Shown: piece by piece, positions 16,580 through 26,780 of the stretch
Layout: every line of letters begins with the position of its first letter
Position numbering within the stretch: the first letter of the stretch is position 1
Origin: Corallococcus silvisoli
GTDB lineage: Bacteria; Myxococcota; Myxococcia; Myxococcales; Myxococcaceae
Direction: 5' to 3'
Length of the DNA stretch: 64,000 nucleotides
NCBI RefSeq assembly: GCF_009909145.1
Contig: NZ_JAAAPJ010000024.1
Coordinates: forward strand, 1-64,000
Notes under the pieces: generated by a model
Told to the model about the DNA's origin: nothing
Databases searched by the model: none
The model's input: only the letters and a program-made list of their open reading frames with translations
Made by a program: the position numbers and the translations under genes

Positions 16580-18838
16580 ATGTACGAGAAGCGAGTACGC
16601 GGCGCTCTGGGTGCCGCAGCCCTGTCCCTGTTGGTTGGCGCTTGCACTGATGGCGCTCCTGCCGCGAACAAGGAGGAGAGCAACCTCCAGAAGGCTTCCG
16701 CCAACCTGACGGCGGCGGGCCAGACGGTGGTCGCGGCGGACTCCGACGCGATCCCCACCTTCGTCACGGGTTCCTTTGGTGCCGTTCCCGCGCCGTCGGC
16801 CATCCAGGGCATCGCGGCTCCCCGCGAGCTGGCCCCGGTGCTCGCGGGCGTGGCTCCGCTGTTCCGCCTGAACCCGAACGACCTGTTCCTGAAGAAGGCC
16901 TATGTCGGCTTCGACGGTGACACCCACTACCGTTACGGCGTCACCCACAACGGCATCCTGGTGCAGAACGCGGAAGTCCGCCTGCACGCGCGCAACGGCT
17001 CCGTGTTCGCGGTGAACACGAACGCCCGTGGCGACCTGAAGGGTGAGGCGAAGGCCTCCATCGCCGCCGACGCGGCGATCGCGGCGGCCATTGGTGATCG
17101 CGGCTCTCCCGAGCGCGCCTCCACCAACGCCGAGCCCCAGCTGGTGTACTACCGCTCCGGCAACGAGCTCATCCTGGCGTACGAGGTTCGCGTCCAGGGC
17201 GAGCTGAAGGACACCACGCCGGTGGACGACTCCGTGTACGTGAACGCCAAGACGGGCGACGTCTTCGAGCGCGTTCCGCACATCCACTCCGCGCTGAAGC
17301 GCGAGGTGTACGACCTGCAGCACCGCACGACCATCTCCACGGGCGTGCGCGCGCGCTTCGAGGGTGACCCGGCCCACGCGGACGCGGTGGTGAACAACAA
17401 CTACAACCACCTCGGCACGGTCTACAACTGCTACAACAGCCTCTTCGGCCGCGACTCGTACGACAACGCGGGCCACGTCCTGAAGAGCTACGTGCACTAC
17501 AGCAACAACTACGTGAACGCCTACTGGGACGGCTCCCAGATGGTGTACGGCGACGGCGACGGCGTGAACGCCTCCAACCTGGCCGAGTCGCTGGACGTGA
17601 CGGCGCACGAGCTGACGCACGCGGTGACCTCGTCCGAGTCCAACCTCACCTACTCCGGTGAGTCCGGTGGCCTCAACGAGTCCATCTCCGACATCTTCGG
17701 CGCGGTCTGCGAGTGGTACGGCAAGGGCAAGGTCATCGACGCGGGCACCTGGATCGTCGGCGACGACGTCTGGACCCCGAGCATCCCGGGTGACGGCCTG
17801 CGCTACATGAACAACCCCACGCTGGACGGGGACTCGCTCGACTACTACCCGGACTACTCCTCCGGCGTGGACGTGCACTACAGCTCCGGCATCTCCAACC
17901 TGGCGTTCTACCTGATGTCCCAGGGTGGTACGCACCCGCGCGCCAAGACGACCCAGGTCGTCAACGGCGTCGGGTTCGAGAAGGCCGCCCGGGTCTTCTA
18001 CAAGATCAACGCGGACATCCTGGTCGCCTCGTCCAACTTCGAGGCCGCGAAGACGGCTTCCGAGCAGGCCGCGGCGCAGCTGGGCTTCACCGCCGCTGAG
18101 ATCGCCGACGTCGGCAACGCGTGGAAGGCCGTGGGCGTGGGCGTGCCCGTGCCTCCCCCGGTGACCACGCCGATCGAGAAGAACGTCCCCATCACCGGTA
18201 TCTCCGGTTCCTCCGGCAGCCGCGTGTACTACTCGGTGACCATCCCCGAGGGCGCCACGGACGTGACCTTCACCATGTCCGGTGGCACGGGTGACGCGGA
18301 CCTCTACGTCCGCAAGACCAACGCCCCGACGGACGCGCTGTACGACTGCCGTCCGTACAAGTCCGGCAACGCGGAGACCTGCACCTTCGCCACCTCCGGC
18401 GCCAAGGGCATCTGGTACGTGATGATCAAGGGCTTCACCTCCTACGCGAACACCAGCCTGTCCGTGACCTGGAAGGGTGGCTTCGAGGACATCGGCAACG
18501 AGACCCGCATCGAGAACCTGTCGGGCGTGCCGGGCTCCACCCGCACCTTCATCATCGACGTGCCCGAGTACAAGAAGGACTCCGGCATCAACACCCTGTC
18601 GCTCGCCCTGGGCGAGGGTGAGGGCAACGCGGACCTGTACGTGCAGGCTGCTTCCGCCCCCACGTTCACGTCCTACCTGGGCCGTGGCGTGAAGGAGAGC
18701 GCGACGGAGAGCGTCATCCTGCGCAACATCCCGGCCGGGAAGTACTACATCACGATCGTCGGTGTGCCGAGCCTGGTCGACAAGACCGTGGACGGCTACA
18801 TCAAGACCGTGTTCGCGGCCTCGTACAAGGTCCCGTAG
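16580..18838 (+). CDS. Secreted M4 (thermolysin) family metalloprotease with two PPC domains, lipoprotein
   Basis: 752 residues. The signal peptide ends in a lipobox-like LLVGAC, so it is probably lipid-anchored or secreted. An FTP/PepSY-type propeptide covers about residues 75-230. The catalytic domain carries the zinc motif HELTH with H343 and H347 and catalytic E344, then the third ligand in GGLNESISDIFG; VHYSSGISNLAFYLM lies further on. Two bacterial pre-peptidase C-terminal (PPC) domains follow at about 540-640 and 650-750 (each with a GDADLYV/GNADLYV strand), usually removed during secretion. It should digest extracellular protein, fitting a predatory lifestyle. The ATG at 16580 has AGGAGG immediately upstream. 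A strong terminator follows. Confidence 0.95.
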   Translation: MYEKRVRGALGAAALSLLVGACTDGAPAANKEESNLQKASANLTAAGQTVVAADSDAIPTFVTGSFGAVPAPSAIQGIAAPRELAPVLAGVAPLFRLNPNDLFLKKAYVGFDGDTHYRYGVTHNGILVQNAEVRLHARNGSVFAVNTNARGDLKGEAKASIAADAAIAAAIGDRGSPERASTNAEPQLVYYRSGNELILAYEVRVQGELKDTTPVDDSVYVNAKTGDVFERVPHIHSALKREVYDLQHRTTISTGVRARFEGDPAHADAVVNNNYNHLGTVYNCYNSLFGRDSYDNAGHVLKSYVHYSNNYVNAYWDGSQMVYGDGDGVNASNLAESLDVTAHELTHAVTSSESNLTYSGESGGLNESISDIFGAVCEWYGKGKVIDAGTWIVGDDVWTPSIPGDGLRYMNNPTLDGDSLDYYPDYSSGVDVHYSSGISNLAFYLMSQGGTHPRAKTTQVVNGVGFEKAARVFYKINADILVASSNFEAAKTASEQAAAQLGFTAAEIADVGNAWKAVGVGVPVPPPVTTPIEKNVPITGISGSSGSRVYYSVTIPEGATDVTFTMSGGTGDADLYVRKTNAPTDALYDCRPYKSGNAETCTFATSGAKGIWYVMIKGFTSYANTSLSVTWKGGFEDIGNETRIENLSGVPGSTRTFIIDVPEYKKDSGINTLSLALGEGEGNADLYVQAASAPTFTSYLGRGVKESATESVILRNIPAGKYYITIVGVPSLVDKTVDGYIKTVFAASYKVP

Positions 18839-18885
18839 TGCCTGACGGTGTGGGGCGCGGCGAAGCCGCCGCGCTCCGCTCCTGA

Positions 18886-18929
18886 GACCCCGGGCTCCCG
18901 CTTCCTCGCGGGACCCGGGGTTCTTTTTT
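18886..18929 (+). terminator. Rho-independent terminator of the M4 protease gene
   Basis: A GC-rich stem (ACCCCGGG..TCCCG pairing with CGGGA..CCCGGGGT, one bulged C) closes a short loop at about 18900-18907. TTCTTTTTT follows at 18921-18929. It begins 48 nt after the protease stop codon and is the clearest intrinsic terminator in the window. Confidence 0.92.
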
Positions 18930-18949
18930 GTCCGCGCGAGACGCCGCGC

Positions 18950-20230
18950 TCAGTGCGCCGCGCTCACCGGGTTCGCCAGGCCCTCCCGCAGGGACTGGAC
19001 GCGGCCGTAGGTGAGCGAGCGCCACAGCCACTCCACCGGGCCGAAGCGGAAGCGCGCCAGCCACCAGTGGCTGAAGAGCACCTGCGCCACGAGGACGCCC
19101 AGGCACAGCAGCACGGTCAGCGACGGAGGCGTGCGGCCCACGAGGCCCAGGCCCCAGCCGTCATACAGGCACACGCTCACCAGCGACTGCATCAGGTACA
19201 GCGTCAGGGCCATGCGGCCCGCGGGCGCGAACACGCCCAGCACCTTGCGCCAGCGCTCCTTCTGGAAGAGCAGCGCGAACGTCGCCGCGTAGCCCGCGCC
19301 CATGAAGAGGTAGCCCACGTCCTTCGGCAGTCGCATCCACGCCAGCCACCCCGGCGGACTGCTGACGCCCCGGTACAGCAGGTTGAGCACCAGGACGATG
19401 ACCCCGATGACGCCGCCCACCCCCAGGCCCCAGGCCGCCATCTTCCGGAGGAACGGGCGGTGCTGCTCCACGTCCTGCAGCAGCCGCCGGCGCCCGGCCC
19501 ACAGGCCCAGCAGGAAGCGGCCCAGGACGATGGACAGCAGCAGCGGGCGGTTGGGGTTGGGGATGCCGTCCCAGGCGTAGCGCGCGTTGGCCTGCTGGCT
19601 GGTCACCACGGAGTCGCTGGACAGGCCGGCGAGGAACGCCGCGCGTCGCGCCGCCTCCACCTCCCGCGCGGCCTTCTGGGCGCGCTCCGTGGCCTCCCGG
19701 CCGTCCCACGGCTCCGTGCCCACGCGCTGCAAGACGGTGAAGGCGGGCGGCACCACGAACAGGAGCACCGCGGCCCAGACGAGCACCGTCCGGTCCGAGC
19801 GCGTGCGGAACGCGAGCAGCATGAAGCCCACCAGCGCGTAGGTGCTGAGGATGTCGCCCACCCACAGCGCGAACATGTGCACCAGGCCCAGGCCCAGCAG
19901 CACCGCCAGCCGGCGCCGGTACACCGGCACGATGGAGGCACCCCGCGCCTCCGCGCGGGTCATCTGGAGCGCGAAGCCCAGCCCGAAGAGGAAGGTGAAG
20001 AGGGTGATGAACTTCTGGTCGATGAGGAGGCCGAAGAGCGAGTTGACCGTGAGCTCCAGCGGAGACGCGGCCAGCGCCAGGGCCTCTTCGCGCGGCAGGA
20101 ACAGCCGGCCGTTGAACCAGCTGAGGCTGTTGGAGATGAAGACGCCCACCAGCGCGAAGCCGCGCAGGGCGTCCAGCACGTGGACGCGCTCGGAGTGTTC
20201 AATGGGGCCAGCGGAAGAGGGCTCGGACAT
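18950..20230 (-). CDS. DUF418 family membrane protein (copy 1)
   Basis: 426 residues, about ten hydrophobic helices. Typical DUF418 features: VHVLDALRGFALVGVFISN at the start, then KFITLFTFLFGLGFALQM, YRRRLAVLLGLGLVHMFALWVGDIL, and the C-terminal domain with GRMALTLYLMQSLV and GPVEWLWRSLTYGR. Such proteins are integral membrane proteins of the YeiB type with uncertain function, possibly acyl- or solute-related. The start at 20230 (MSEPSSAGP) matches the paralogue's start; an ATG 9 nt upstream is possible. It is the last gene of a probable four-gene minus-strand run and 62 nt downstream of its paralogue. Confidence 0.88.
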   Translation of the reverse strand: MSEPSSAGPIEHSERVHVLDALRGFALVGVFISNSLSWFNGRLFLPREEALALAASPLELTVNSLFGLLIDQKFITLFTFLFGLGFALQMTRAEARGASIVPVYRRRLAVLLGLGLVHMFALWVGDILSTYALVGFMLLAFRTRSDRTVLVWAAVLLFVVPPAFTVLQRVGTEPWDGREATERAQKAAREVEAARRAAFLAGLSSDSVVTSQQANARYAWDGIPNPNRPLLLSIVLGRFLLGLWAGRRRLLQDVEQHRPFLRKMAAWGLGVGGVIGVIVLVLNLLYRGVSSPPGWLAWMRLPKDVGYLFMGAGYAATFALLFQKERWRKVLGVFAPAGRMALTLYLMQSLVSVCLYDGWGLGLVGRTPPSLTVLLCLGVLVAQVLFSHWWLARFRFGPVEWLWRSLTYGRVQSLREGLANPVSAAH

Positions 20231-20292
20231 GCCGGGCACTACACGCTGGCGGTCTTGGCACCGTCAAACGTCTCCCTCCCGGGGCGCGAGGA

Positions 20293-21594
20293 TCAATGCG
20301 CGACGCGCGCCGGATTCGCGGGCGTCAGCCGCATGGGCTGGGCGCGGCCGTAGGTGAGCGAGCGCCACAGCCACTCCACCGGCCCGAAGCGGAAGCGCGC
20401 CAGCCACCCGTGGCTGAGGACCACCTGCACCGCGAAGACGCCCAGGCACAGCAGCACGGTCAGCGATGGAGGCGTGTGGCCCACGAGCCCCAGGCCCCAG
20501 CCGTCGTAGAGCCACACGCTCACCAGCGACTGCATCAGGTACAGCGTCAGGGCCATGCGGCCCGCGGGGGCGAGCACGCCCAGCACCTTGCGCCAGCGCT
20601 CCTTCTGGAAGAGCAGCGCGAACGCCGCCGCGTAGCCCATGCCCATGCAGAGGTAGCCCACCTCGCGCAGGGTGCGCATCCCCACCATCCACGCGGGCGG
20701 GCTGGCCTGCCCCCAGGGGCCCGCGGGCGCGCCCTTGTTCCTCAGGGCGAGCACCAGCGACAGCGTCGCGATGGCGCCCCCCACGCCCAGCCCCCAGGCC
20801 ATCACGCGGACGAAGAGCTTGCGGTGGCGCTCCACGTCCTGCATCAGCCGGCGGCGTCCGGCCCACAGGCCCACCAGGAAGCGGCCCAGGATGATGCACA
20901 GCCAGATGGGGCGGCCCGGGTTGGGCAGGTTCTCCCAGGCGAAGCGCGCGTTGGCCTGCTGCGACGTCACCACCGAGTCACTGGACAGCCCGGCGAGGAA
21001 CGCCGTGCGGTGCGCGGCCTCCACTTCCCGCGTGGCCTTCACGGCCTGCTCCGCGGCCTCCTTGCCGTGCAGGAGCTCCGGGCCGTACCGCTGCGCCACG
21101 GAGAGCGTGAGCGGCAGCAGGACGAAGAGCACCGCCACCCAGGTGAGCACCGTCCGGTCCGAGCGCGTGCGGAACAGCAGCAGCGCGAAGCCCACCAGCG
21201 CGTAGGTGCTGAGGATGTCGCCCACCCACAGCGCGAACATGTGCACCAGGCCCAGGCCCAACAGCACCGCCAGCCGGCGCCGGTACACCGGCACGATGGA
21301 CGCGCCTCGCGCCTCCGCGCGGGTCATCTGGAGCGCGAAGCCCAGCCCGAAGAGGAAGGAGAAGAGGGTGATGAACTTCTGGTCGACGAAGAAGGCGTAG
21401 AGCGAGTTGACCGTCGTCTCCAGCGGGGACGCCACCAGCGCCTGGGCCTCTTCGCGCGGCAGGAGCGACCGGCCGCTGAACCAGCTGAGGCTGTTGGAGA
21501 CGAAGACGCCCAGCAGCGCGAAGCCGCGCAGGGCGTCCAGCAGGTGCACGCGCTCGGAGAGCTCGACGGGACCGGCGGCGGAGGGCTCGGACAT
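20293..21594 (-). CDS. DUF418 family membrane protein (copy 2)
   Basis: 433 residues, a close tandem paralogue of the downstream gene. The first 160 residues and the last 110 are nearly superimposable (same VH(V/L)LDALRGFAL, MTRAEARGASIVPVYRRRL, LLFQKERWRKVLGV, LARFRFGPVEWLW). The central soluble stretch and the loop around residues 270-300 (NKGAPAGPWGQASPPAWM) differ. The duplication is old enough for central divergence but the flanks are strongly conserved, possibly by gene conversion. The ATG at 21594 starts MSEPSAAGPVELSE. It lies 83 nt downstream of the metallophosphoesterase and is probably co-transcribed with it. Confidence 0.88.
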   Translation of the reverse strand: MSEPSAAGPVELSERVHLLDALRGFALLGVFVSNSLSWFSGRSLLPREEAQALVASPLETTVNSLYAFFVDQKFITLFSFLFGLGFALQMTRAEARGASIVPVYRRRLAVLLGLGLVHMFALWVGDILSTYALVGFALLLFRTRSDRTVLTWVAVLFVLLPLTLSVAQRYGPELLHGKEAAEQAVKATREVEAAHRTAFLAGLSSDSVVTSQQANARFAWENLPNPGRPIWLCIILGRFLVGLWAGRRRLMQDVERHRKLFVRVMAWGLGVGGAIATLSLVLALRNKGAPAGPWGQASPPAWMVGMRTLREVGYLCMGMGYAAAFALLFQKERWRKVLGVLAPAGRMALTLYLMQSLVSVWLYDGWGLGLVGHTPPSLTVLLCLGVFAVQVVLSHGWLARFRFGPVEWLWRSLTYGRAQPMRLTPANPARVAH

Positions 21595-21677
21595 GGCGGG
21601 AACTACATGCCCGCGCCCTCGGCAGCGTCAAACGCACCCGGTGCGGCGAGGCCTTTCCTCACGCGTGACTCGGGACG

Positions 21678-22517
21678 TCACGGAGGACTGGCGGATTTCT
21701 CCGGGCCGGGCAGAACCTCGCGCAGGCAGCGCTCCAGTCCCCCTCGGTGCCGCCACTGCATGGGGTAGCCCAGGGAGACCTCTTCGAAGCGCACGCCGTC
21801 GCGCCACAGGGTGGCCGGCATGTGCAGGTGCCCCGTCACCACCACCTCCGCGCGGTAGCGGGTGTGCCAGTCCTCGGTGAGGCGCGTGCCGCACCAGATG
21901 GAGAAGCGCGGGATGCGCGGCAGCCGCACGTGCTCGTAGCGCAGCGGGTAGTGGTTGATGAGGATGGTGGAGCAGCCCTCCGGCAGCCGCTCCAGCCGCG
22001 CGCGGGTGCGCTCCACGCGCGCGTGGCACCAGGCCTGACGGGTAGGGTAGGGCTCCGGATGCAGCAGGACCTCGTCCGTGCACATCAGGTCGTCCTCCCA
22101 CGCCCACTCCAGCGCCTTGTCCGCCGGCACGGTGTCCGGGCGGAAGGTGTAGTCGTAGCCCAGGAACATGGGGACGAGGACGCGGTGCGGGCCTTCCCCT
22201 GGCCAGCGCGGATAGGGGTCCTCCGGCGTGAGCGCGCCGTAGCGGTGACACAGGTCCACCATGCGCAGGTAGCGCGCCTCGCCCTTCAGCGGAGGCTGTT
22301 CGGAGGGCATGGTCCACAGCTCGTGGTTGCCCGGCACCCAGACGACCTGGCGGAAGCGCGCGGTGAGCGTGCGCAGCATCAGCTCCATGTCCGCGAGCGT
22401 CTCACCCACGTCGCCGCCGACGATGAGCCAGTCGTCCGGCCGGGGCGCGAGCGCGGCCAGCGCCTCGTGGTTCTCCTTGTGACGCAGGTGCAGGTCGCTG
22501 ATGGCGTAGAGCTTCAT
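21678..22517 (-). CDS. Metallophosphoesterase (calcineurin-like)
   Basis: 279 residues. All five phosphoesterase blocks are visible: DLHL near residue 8, VGGDVGE, PGNHELW, INHYPLR and TGHLHMP, giving the two-metal site. Substrates of this family range from phosphoproteins to nucleotides. The absence of a signal peptide puts it in the cytoplasm. The ATG at 22517 is followed directly by KLYAISDLHL, so the start is secure. Its 5' neighbour is the degenerate receiver gene (69 nt away) and its 3' neighbours are the DUF418 genes, all on the same strand. Confidence 0.9.
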   Translation of the reverse strand: MKLYAISDLHLRHKENHEALAALAPRPDDWLIVGGDVGETLADMELMLRTLTARFRQVVWVPGNHELWTMPSEQPPLKGEARYLRMVDLCHRYGALTPEDPYPRWPGEGPHRVLVPMFLGYDYTFRPDTVPADKALEWAWEDDLMCTDEVLLHPEPYPTRQAWCHARVERTRARLERLPEGCSTILINHYPLRYEHVRLPRIPRFSIWCGTRLTEDWHTRYRAEVVVTGHLHMPATLWRDGVRFEEVSLGYPMQWRHRGGLERCLREVLPGPEKSASPP

Positions 22518-22586
22518 GGCGCTTGGGGCAGGGCCCTACCTTAACGCGCGCGACCGCGCGCGCCACGGGAACGCCACGGAGCCGGG

Positions 22587-22949
22587 TCAGCCCAGGGAGG
22601 CCAGGAGCGCCAGCACCTGCTGCGGCGGCGCGGCGCGGTCCATCCAGGTGATGCCCTCTTCCTTCAGCCCGCGCGTGGGCGGGTGCGTGGTGTGCAGCGC
22701 GCACGCGGCGCGCGGATGCCGGGCGCGCACGCACGTGAGCAGGCACAGCCCGTCACCATCCGGCAGGCCGTAGCCGCTCACCACCACGGACGGCGCCGCT
22801 TCCCCCATCAGCCGCTCCGCTTCGCGCACGCCCAGGGCGAAGCGCTTGTCGCCCGGCAGGTGCCTCGCGAGCCTCCGGAGCGCGGCGAGCGCGCGCGGAT
22901 CCGCGTCCACGAAGAGGAAGCTGGGGAGGGAGGTGGAGGGCTCTCGCAT
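22587..22949 (-). CDS. Degenerate response-regulator receiver protein
   Basis: About 120 residues, a single receiver-like domain with no output domain. The first strand and acidic pocket (FLFVDADPRALAALRR) are retained, but the phosphoacceptor strand reads VVVSGYGLPDGDG. The position four residues before the conserved Pro, normally Asp, is Gly. It therefore looks unable to be phosphorylated in the normal way. The late conserved Thr/Ser (HTTHPP) is present and the Lys region is altered. The start is uncertain: ATG 22949 gives a normal domain; an in-frame TTG at 23030 would add 27 residues. It is divergent from the XRE regulator gene. Confidence 0.7.
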   Translation of the reverse strand: MREPSTSLPSFLFVDADPRALAALRRLARHLPGDKRFALGVREAERLMGEAAPSVVVSGYGLPDGDGLCLLTCVRARHPRAACALHTTHPPTRGLKEEGITWMDRAAPPQQVLALLASLG

Positions 22950-22983
22950 GAAGGCGATGGGTGGTCCGAACGGGCTTGACGCA

Positions 22984-23035
22984 AGAGGTTGTGTCGCGAA
23001 AAGCCTACCCCGGAAGTTCTTGGAAGCCAACCTCT
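22984..23035. promoter_or_regulatory. Inverted repeat in the XRE/receiver divergent region
   Basis: AGAGGTTG at 22984-22991 is mirrored by CAACCTCT at 23028-23035. A second related pair (CCTACC near 23004 and GGTAGG near 23062) overlaps it. The position between divergent genes, one encoding a DNA-binding protein, suggests an operator for autoregulation. The 36-nt spacing is long, so this is tentative. Confidence 0.3.
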
Positions 23036-23078
23036 CAAGTCATATCGACATGGGCGAACCCGGTAGGTTAACGACCCC

Positions 23079-23444
23079 ATGGAAAAGACCCTCGCATCCC
23101 GGCTCGGAGGAGCGGCCCGTGTCGCCCGCACCCGTCTGAACCTGACCCAGGCGGACGTGGCGGAGCGCATCGGCATCGCGAGTGAAGTCTATGGGCGCCT
23201 GGAGCGCGGGCACATGCTGCCCAGCATCCAGACCTTCCGGCGGTTGTGCGTGGTGCTGTCCATCTCCGCGGACGAGGCGCTGGGGCTCAAGCCGTCGCAG
23301 GACGTGAAGTGGGCCGCGGAGCCCCCGTCCGACTACGGCGAATCCGCGGAGCTGCGCCGGCTGTTGCGCCGCGCGAAGCAGCTGGACCGGGGCTCCATCC
23401 GCATCCTCAGCGTGCTGGCCTCGCAGTTCAAACCCCGGAGCTGA
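23079..23444 (+). CDS. XRE-family helix-turn-helix regulator
   Basis: 121 residues. A Cro/C1-type HTH spans about residues 8-68: ARTRLNLTQADVAERIGIASEVYGRLERG is the two-helix recognition unit, followed by LPSIQTFRRLCVVLSISADEALGL. The C-terminal 50 residues are helical and basic (AELRRLLRRAKQLDRGSIRILSVL), perhaps for dimerisation. It is a cytoplasmic DNA-binding regulator with unknown target. It is transcribed away from the degenerate receiver gene and ends 20 nt before the stop of the convergent DUF790 gene. Confidence 0.88.
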   Translation: MEKTLASRLGGAARVARTRLNLTQADVAERIGIASEVYGRLERGHMLPSIQTFRRLCVVLSISADEALGLKPSQDVKWAAEPPSDYGESAELRRLLRRAKQLDRGSIRILSVLASQFKPRS

Positions 23445-23464
23445 AGCGCGGAGCGCCCACGCTC

Positions 23465-24662
23465 TCAGGCCGGCGCCGCGCCGTCCCAGCGTGACAGCCG
23501 CTCCCGCAGCTTGCGGACGGAGGGGAAGCCGTTGAAGAGCACCACCTGCGGGTGCTCCTCCAGCACCTGCCGCTCCGCCGCTTCCTTCGCCAGCGCGCGG
23601 TCCACGCCCAGCAGCAGTCCGGCGTCGGGGCGCGCGCGCAGCTCCGACAACCGGCGCGACAGCGGCGCCGCGTGCCACGCGTGGAACAGCTCCAGCGCGA
23701 CCTCGTGGCCTGTCTTCCGGTGGCGGAAGGTGAGGTCGGGCACGCACAGGCCCGCGGCGCCGGTGTGACGCGGCAGGGGCGTCAGGTCCAGCTCCCACGC
23801 CTCATCCTCGAAGCCGTCGGCCAGCGCGGACACCTCCGGCGGCACGTGGCCCAGCGCGGCCGGCAGCGGGGACACCAGCGGATCCTCGTGGCTCAGCTGG
23901 AGCGTGGAGCGCTTGCGCGCGTCCTCCAGCACCGCGGACAGCTCCCAGCGCTCCAGGATGGGCACCACGGACAGGAAGCTGGCCAGCTGGAGGCCGTACT
24001 TCTTCTGGAGGGCCAGCATCGCGCCGGGGCCCTCCACCTCCAGGGACCAGTCCTCGCCGTCGCGCCGCACCTCGGCCACCAGGCGGCAGAACTTCAGCCA
24101 GCGCAAAAGCTTGCGCACGCGCAAAAGCTCCGGCGAGCGCGCGCGCAGCGTGAGGCGCCGGGCGTTGAGGAGCGGCCCCTGCGCGAGCGCCAGGTTGTAG
24201 CGGTCCAGCAGGCCCTGCGGCGTGAGCGCTTCGCCGTCCCAGCCGAGCAGCTTCCGGTTGCCGGGCAGGTCCGAGTAGAGCGCCTCGCGCACCTCCGGCA
24301 GAGGCGCGCCCAGGGCCTCGGTGAGGCGCGCTTCGTAGGCCTCCAGCGAGGTGTCCGGGGGCAGCGTGCGCAGCACCTTCGAGCCCACGAGCAGCGTGCG
24401 CCAGCGCGCGTCCAGGGCGCCCTCTCCGGCCTCGTCGAAGAGGAGCCGGTCCAGGAGCAGCTTCACCAGCCCGCGCGCCACCTTGGGGCGGCTGAACGCG
24501 CCGGCCTTGAGGCTGAAGGTCTCCTCCACGTCGTCGCGGCTCTGGCCGCGGAGGGCCTCCGCGTCCGCGAGCAGCTCCTTCGCGAGCGCCTGGAGGGACG
24601 GGTCGTGTGTCTTGACGAAGGAGGGCCGCAGGATGCCTTCGCGCACGCGCGAGGCGAGCAGT

Positions 24663-24676
<14 letters not shown>
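23465..24676 (-). CDS. DUF790 family nuclease (Bax1-like), partner of XPB helicase
   Basis: 403 residues. It matches the archaeal Bax1/DUF790 pattern: N-terminal LTRELLASRVREGILRPSFV, middle helical region (LAQGPLLNARRLTLRA, LRVRKLLRWLKFCRLVAEVRR) and a C-terminal PD-(D/E)XK-like nuclease region (GLCVPDLTFRHRKTGHEVALELFHAW with D, E and K-like residues). In archaea Bax1 binds XPB and cuts DNA beside the unwound bubble. Here it overlaps the XPB-like helicase gene by 14 nt, which strongly supports the same partnership. The start MLTRELL at 24676 has GGAGG upstream; the longer open frame is Ser/Arg-rich sequence inside the helicase gene. Confidence 0.88.
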
Positions 24677-26021
<1,345 letters not shown>

Positions 26022-26359
26022 CAGCGTGCCGCTGTCGTAGTGCAGCTCGGTGAGGGGGGAGGTCAGGGGCTCGATGACGGACGCTCGGGACGGGGAACCG
26101 ACGTGGGAGGGGGCGCGCGGGGGAAGGGAAGTAGCGGGTTGGAAGGCGCCGCGCCACTCTGGCCCGTGGGACTGGAAGAAGCCACGGGCGCGGACGATTG
26201 ACTGCCTGGCGGCACGGCATGCCTTCTGGACGCGGGGCGGGTTGCTTTGATGGGGGGCCGGGCGTTACCTGCTGAACCCATGTGCTCCCACTCCGCAGCA
26301 GCCCGCCGTGCGCTCCCCTTCGCGTGGAGGCCCGCGCCCTTCCGGCCGTGGGCGCGCTG
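26022..26359. other. Intergenic region upstream of the helicase and receiver genes
   Basis: 338 nt between divergent genes. The first 50-60 nt (26022-26080) probably encode the real N terminus of the XPB-like protein (see that entry). The remainder is GC-rich without clear promoter boxes, hairpins or repeats that I could recognise. Confidence 0.4.
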
Positions 26360-26767
26360 ATGCGGGTCCTCGTCGTCAGCCCGCATGCGGCGTCCCGCGC
26401 GCTGCTGAGCCGCTTCCTGGACGCGGAGCCCGACGTGGAGGTGTCCGCCACCGGCGAGCCCGACGACGCCTTCGCGTCCATCGCGGAGAACAAGCCCGCG
26501 CTGGTGGTGGTGGACCTGCGCCGCCCGGACGAGGACCACCCGTTGTTCCTGGGGCTGCTGCGCAAGCGGCACCCGTCGCTGCCGGTCATCTCGCTGGTGC
26601 CCGGCCGGCTGCGCATCTTCGACGGTCGCTCGGAGCGCGTGCGCGAGGCCCACGGCGACACCGCGGAGTCGCTGCACCACCTGATGGCGTCGGTGATCCA
26701 GGCGGTGCGCGACCTGCTGGCCCAGCACCTGCTACGGATGTTGCGCCCGCCGGTGGGGCGGGCCTGA
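26360..26767 (+). CDS. Receiver-domain (CheY-like) protein
   Basis: 135 residues, single domain. MRVLVVSPHAASRALLSRFL opens with the beta1-alpha1 pattern, but the acidic pair after the first strand is replaced by Ser-Pro. The phosphoacceptor strand VVVDLRRPDED keeps the Asp. PVISLVPGRLR gives the later Ser strand. The C-terminal helix (HHLMASVIQAVRDLLAQHLLRML) is longer than usual. With the Asp but a modified acidic pocket, signalling competence is uncertain. No kinase lies nearby. The start at ATG 26360 gives a full domain; in-frame upstream starts add only filler. Confidence 0.7.
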   Translation: MRVLVVSPHAASRALLSRFLDAEPDVEVSATGEPDDAFASIAENKPALVVVDLRRPDEDHPLFLGLLRKRHPSLPVISLVPGRLRIFDGRSERVREAHGDTAESLHHLMASVIQAVRDLLAQHLLRMLRPPVGRA

Positions 26768-26780
26768 GTCCGGTGGGTCC

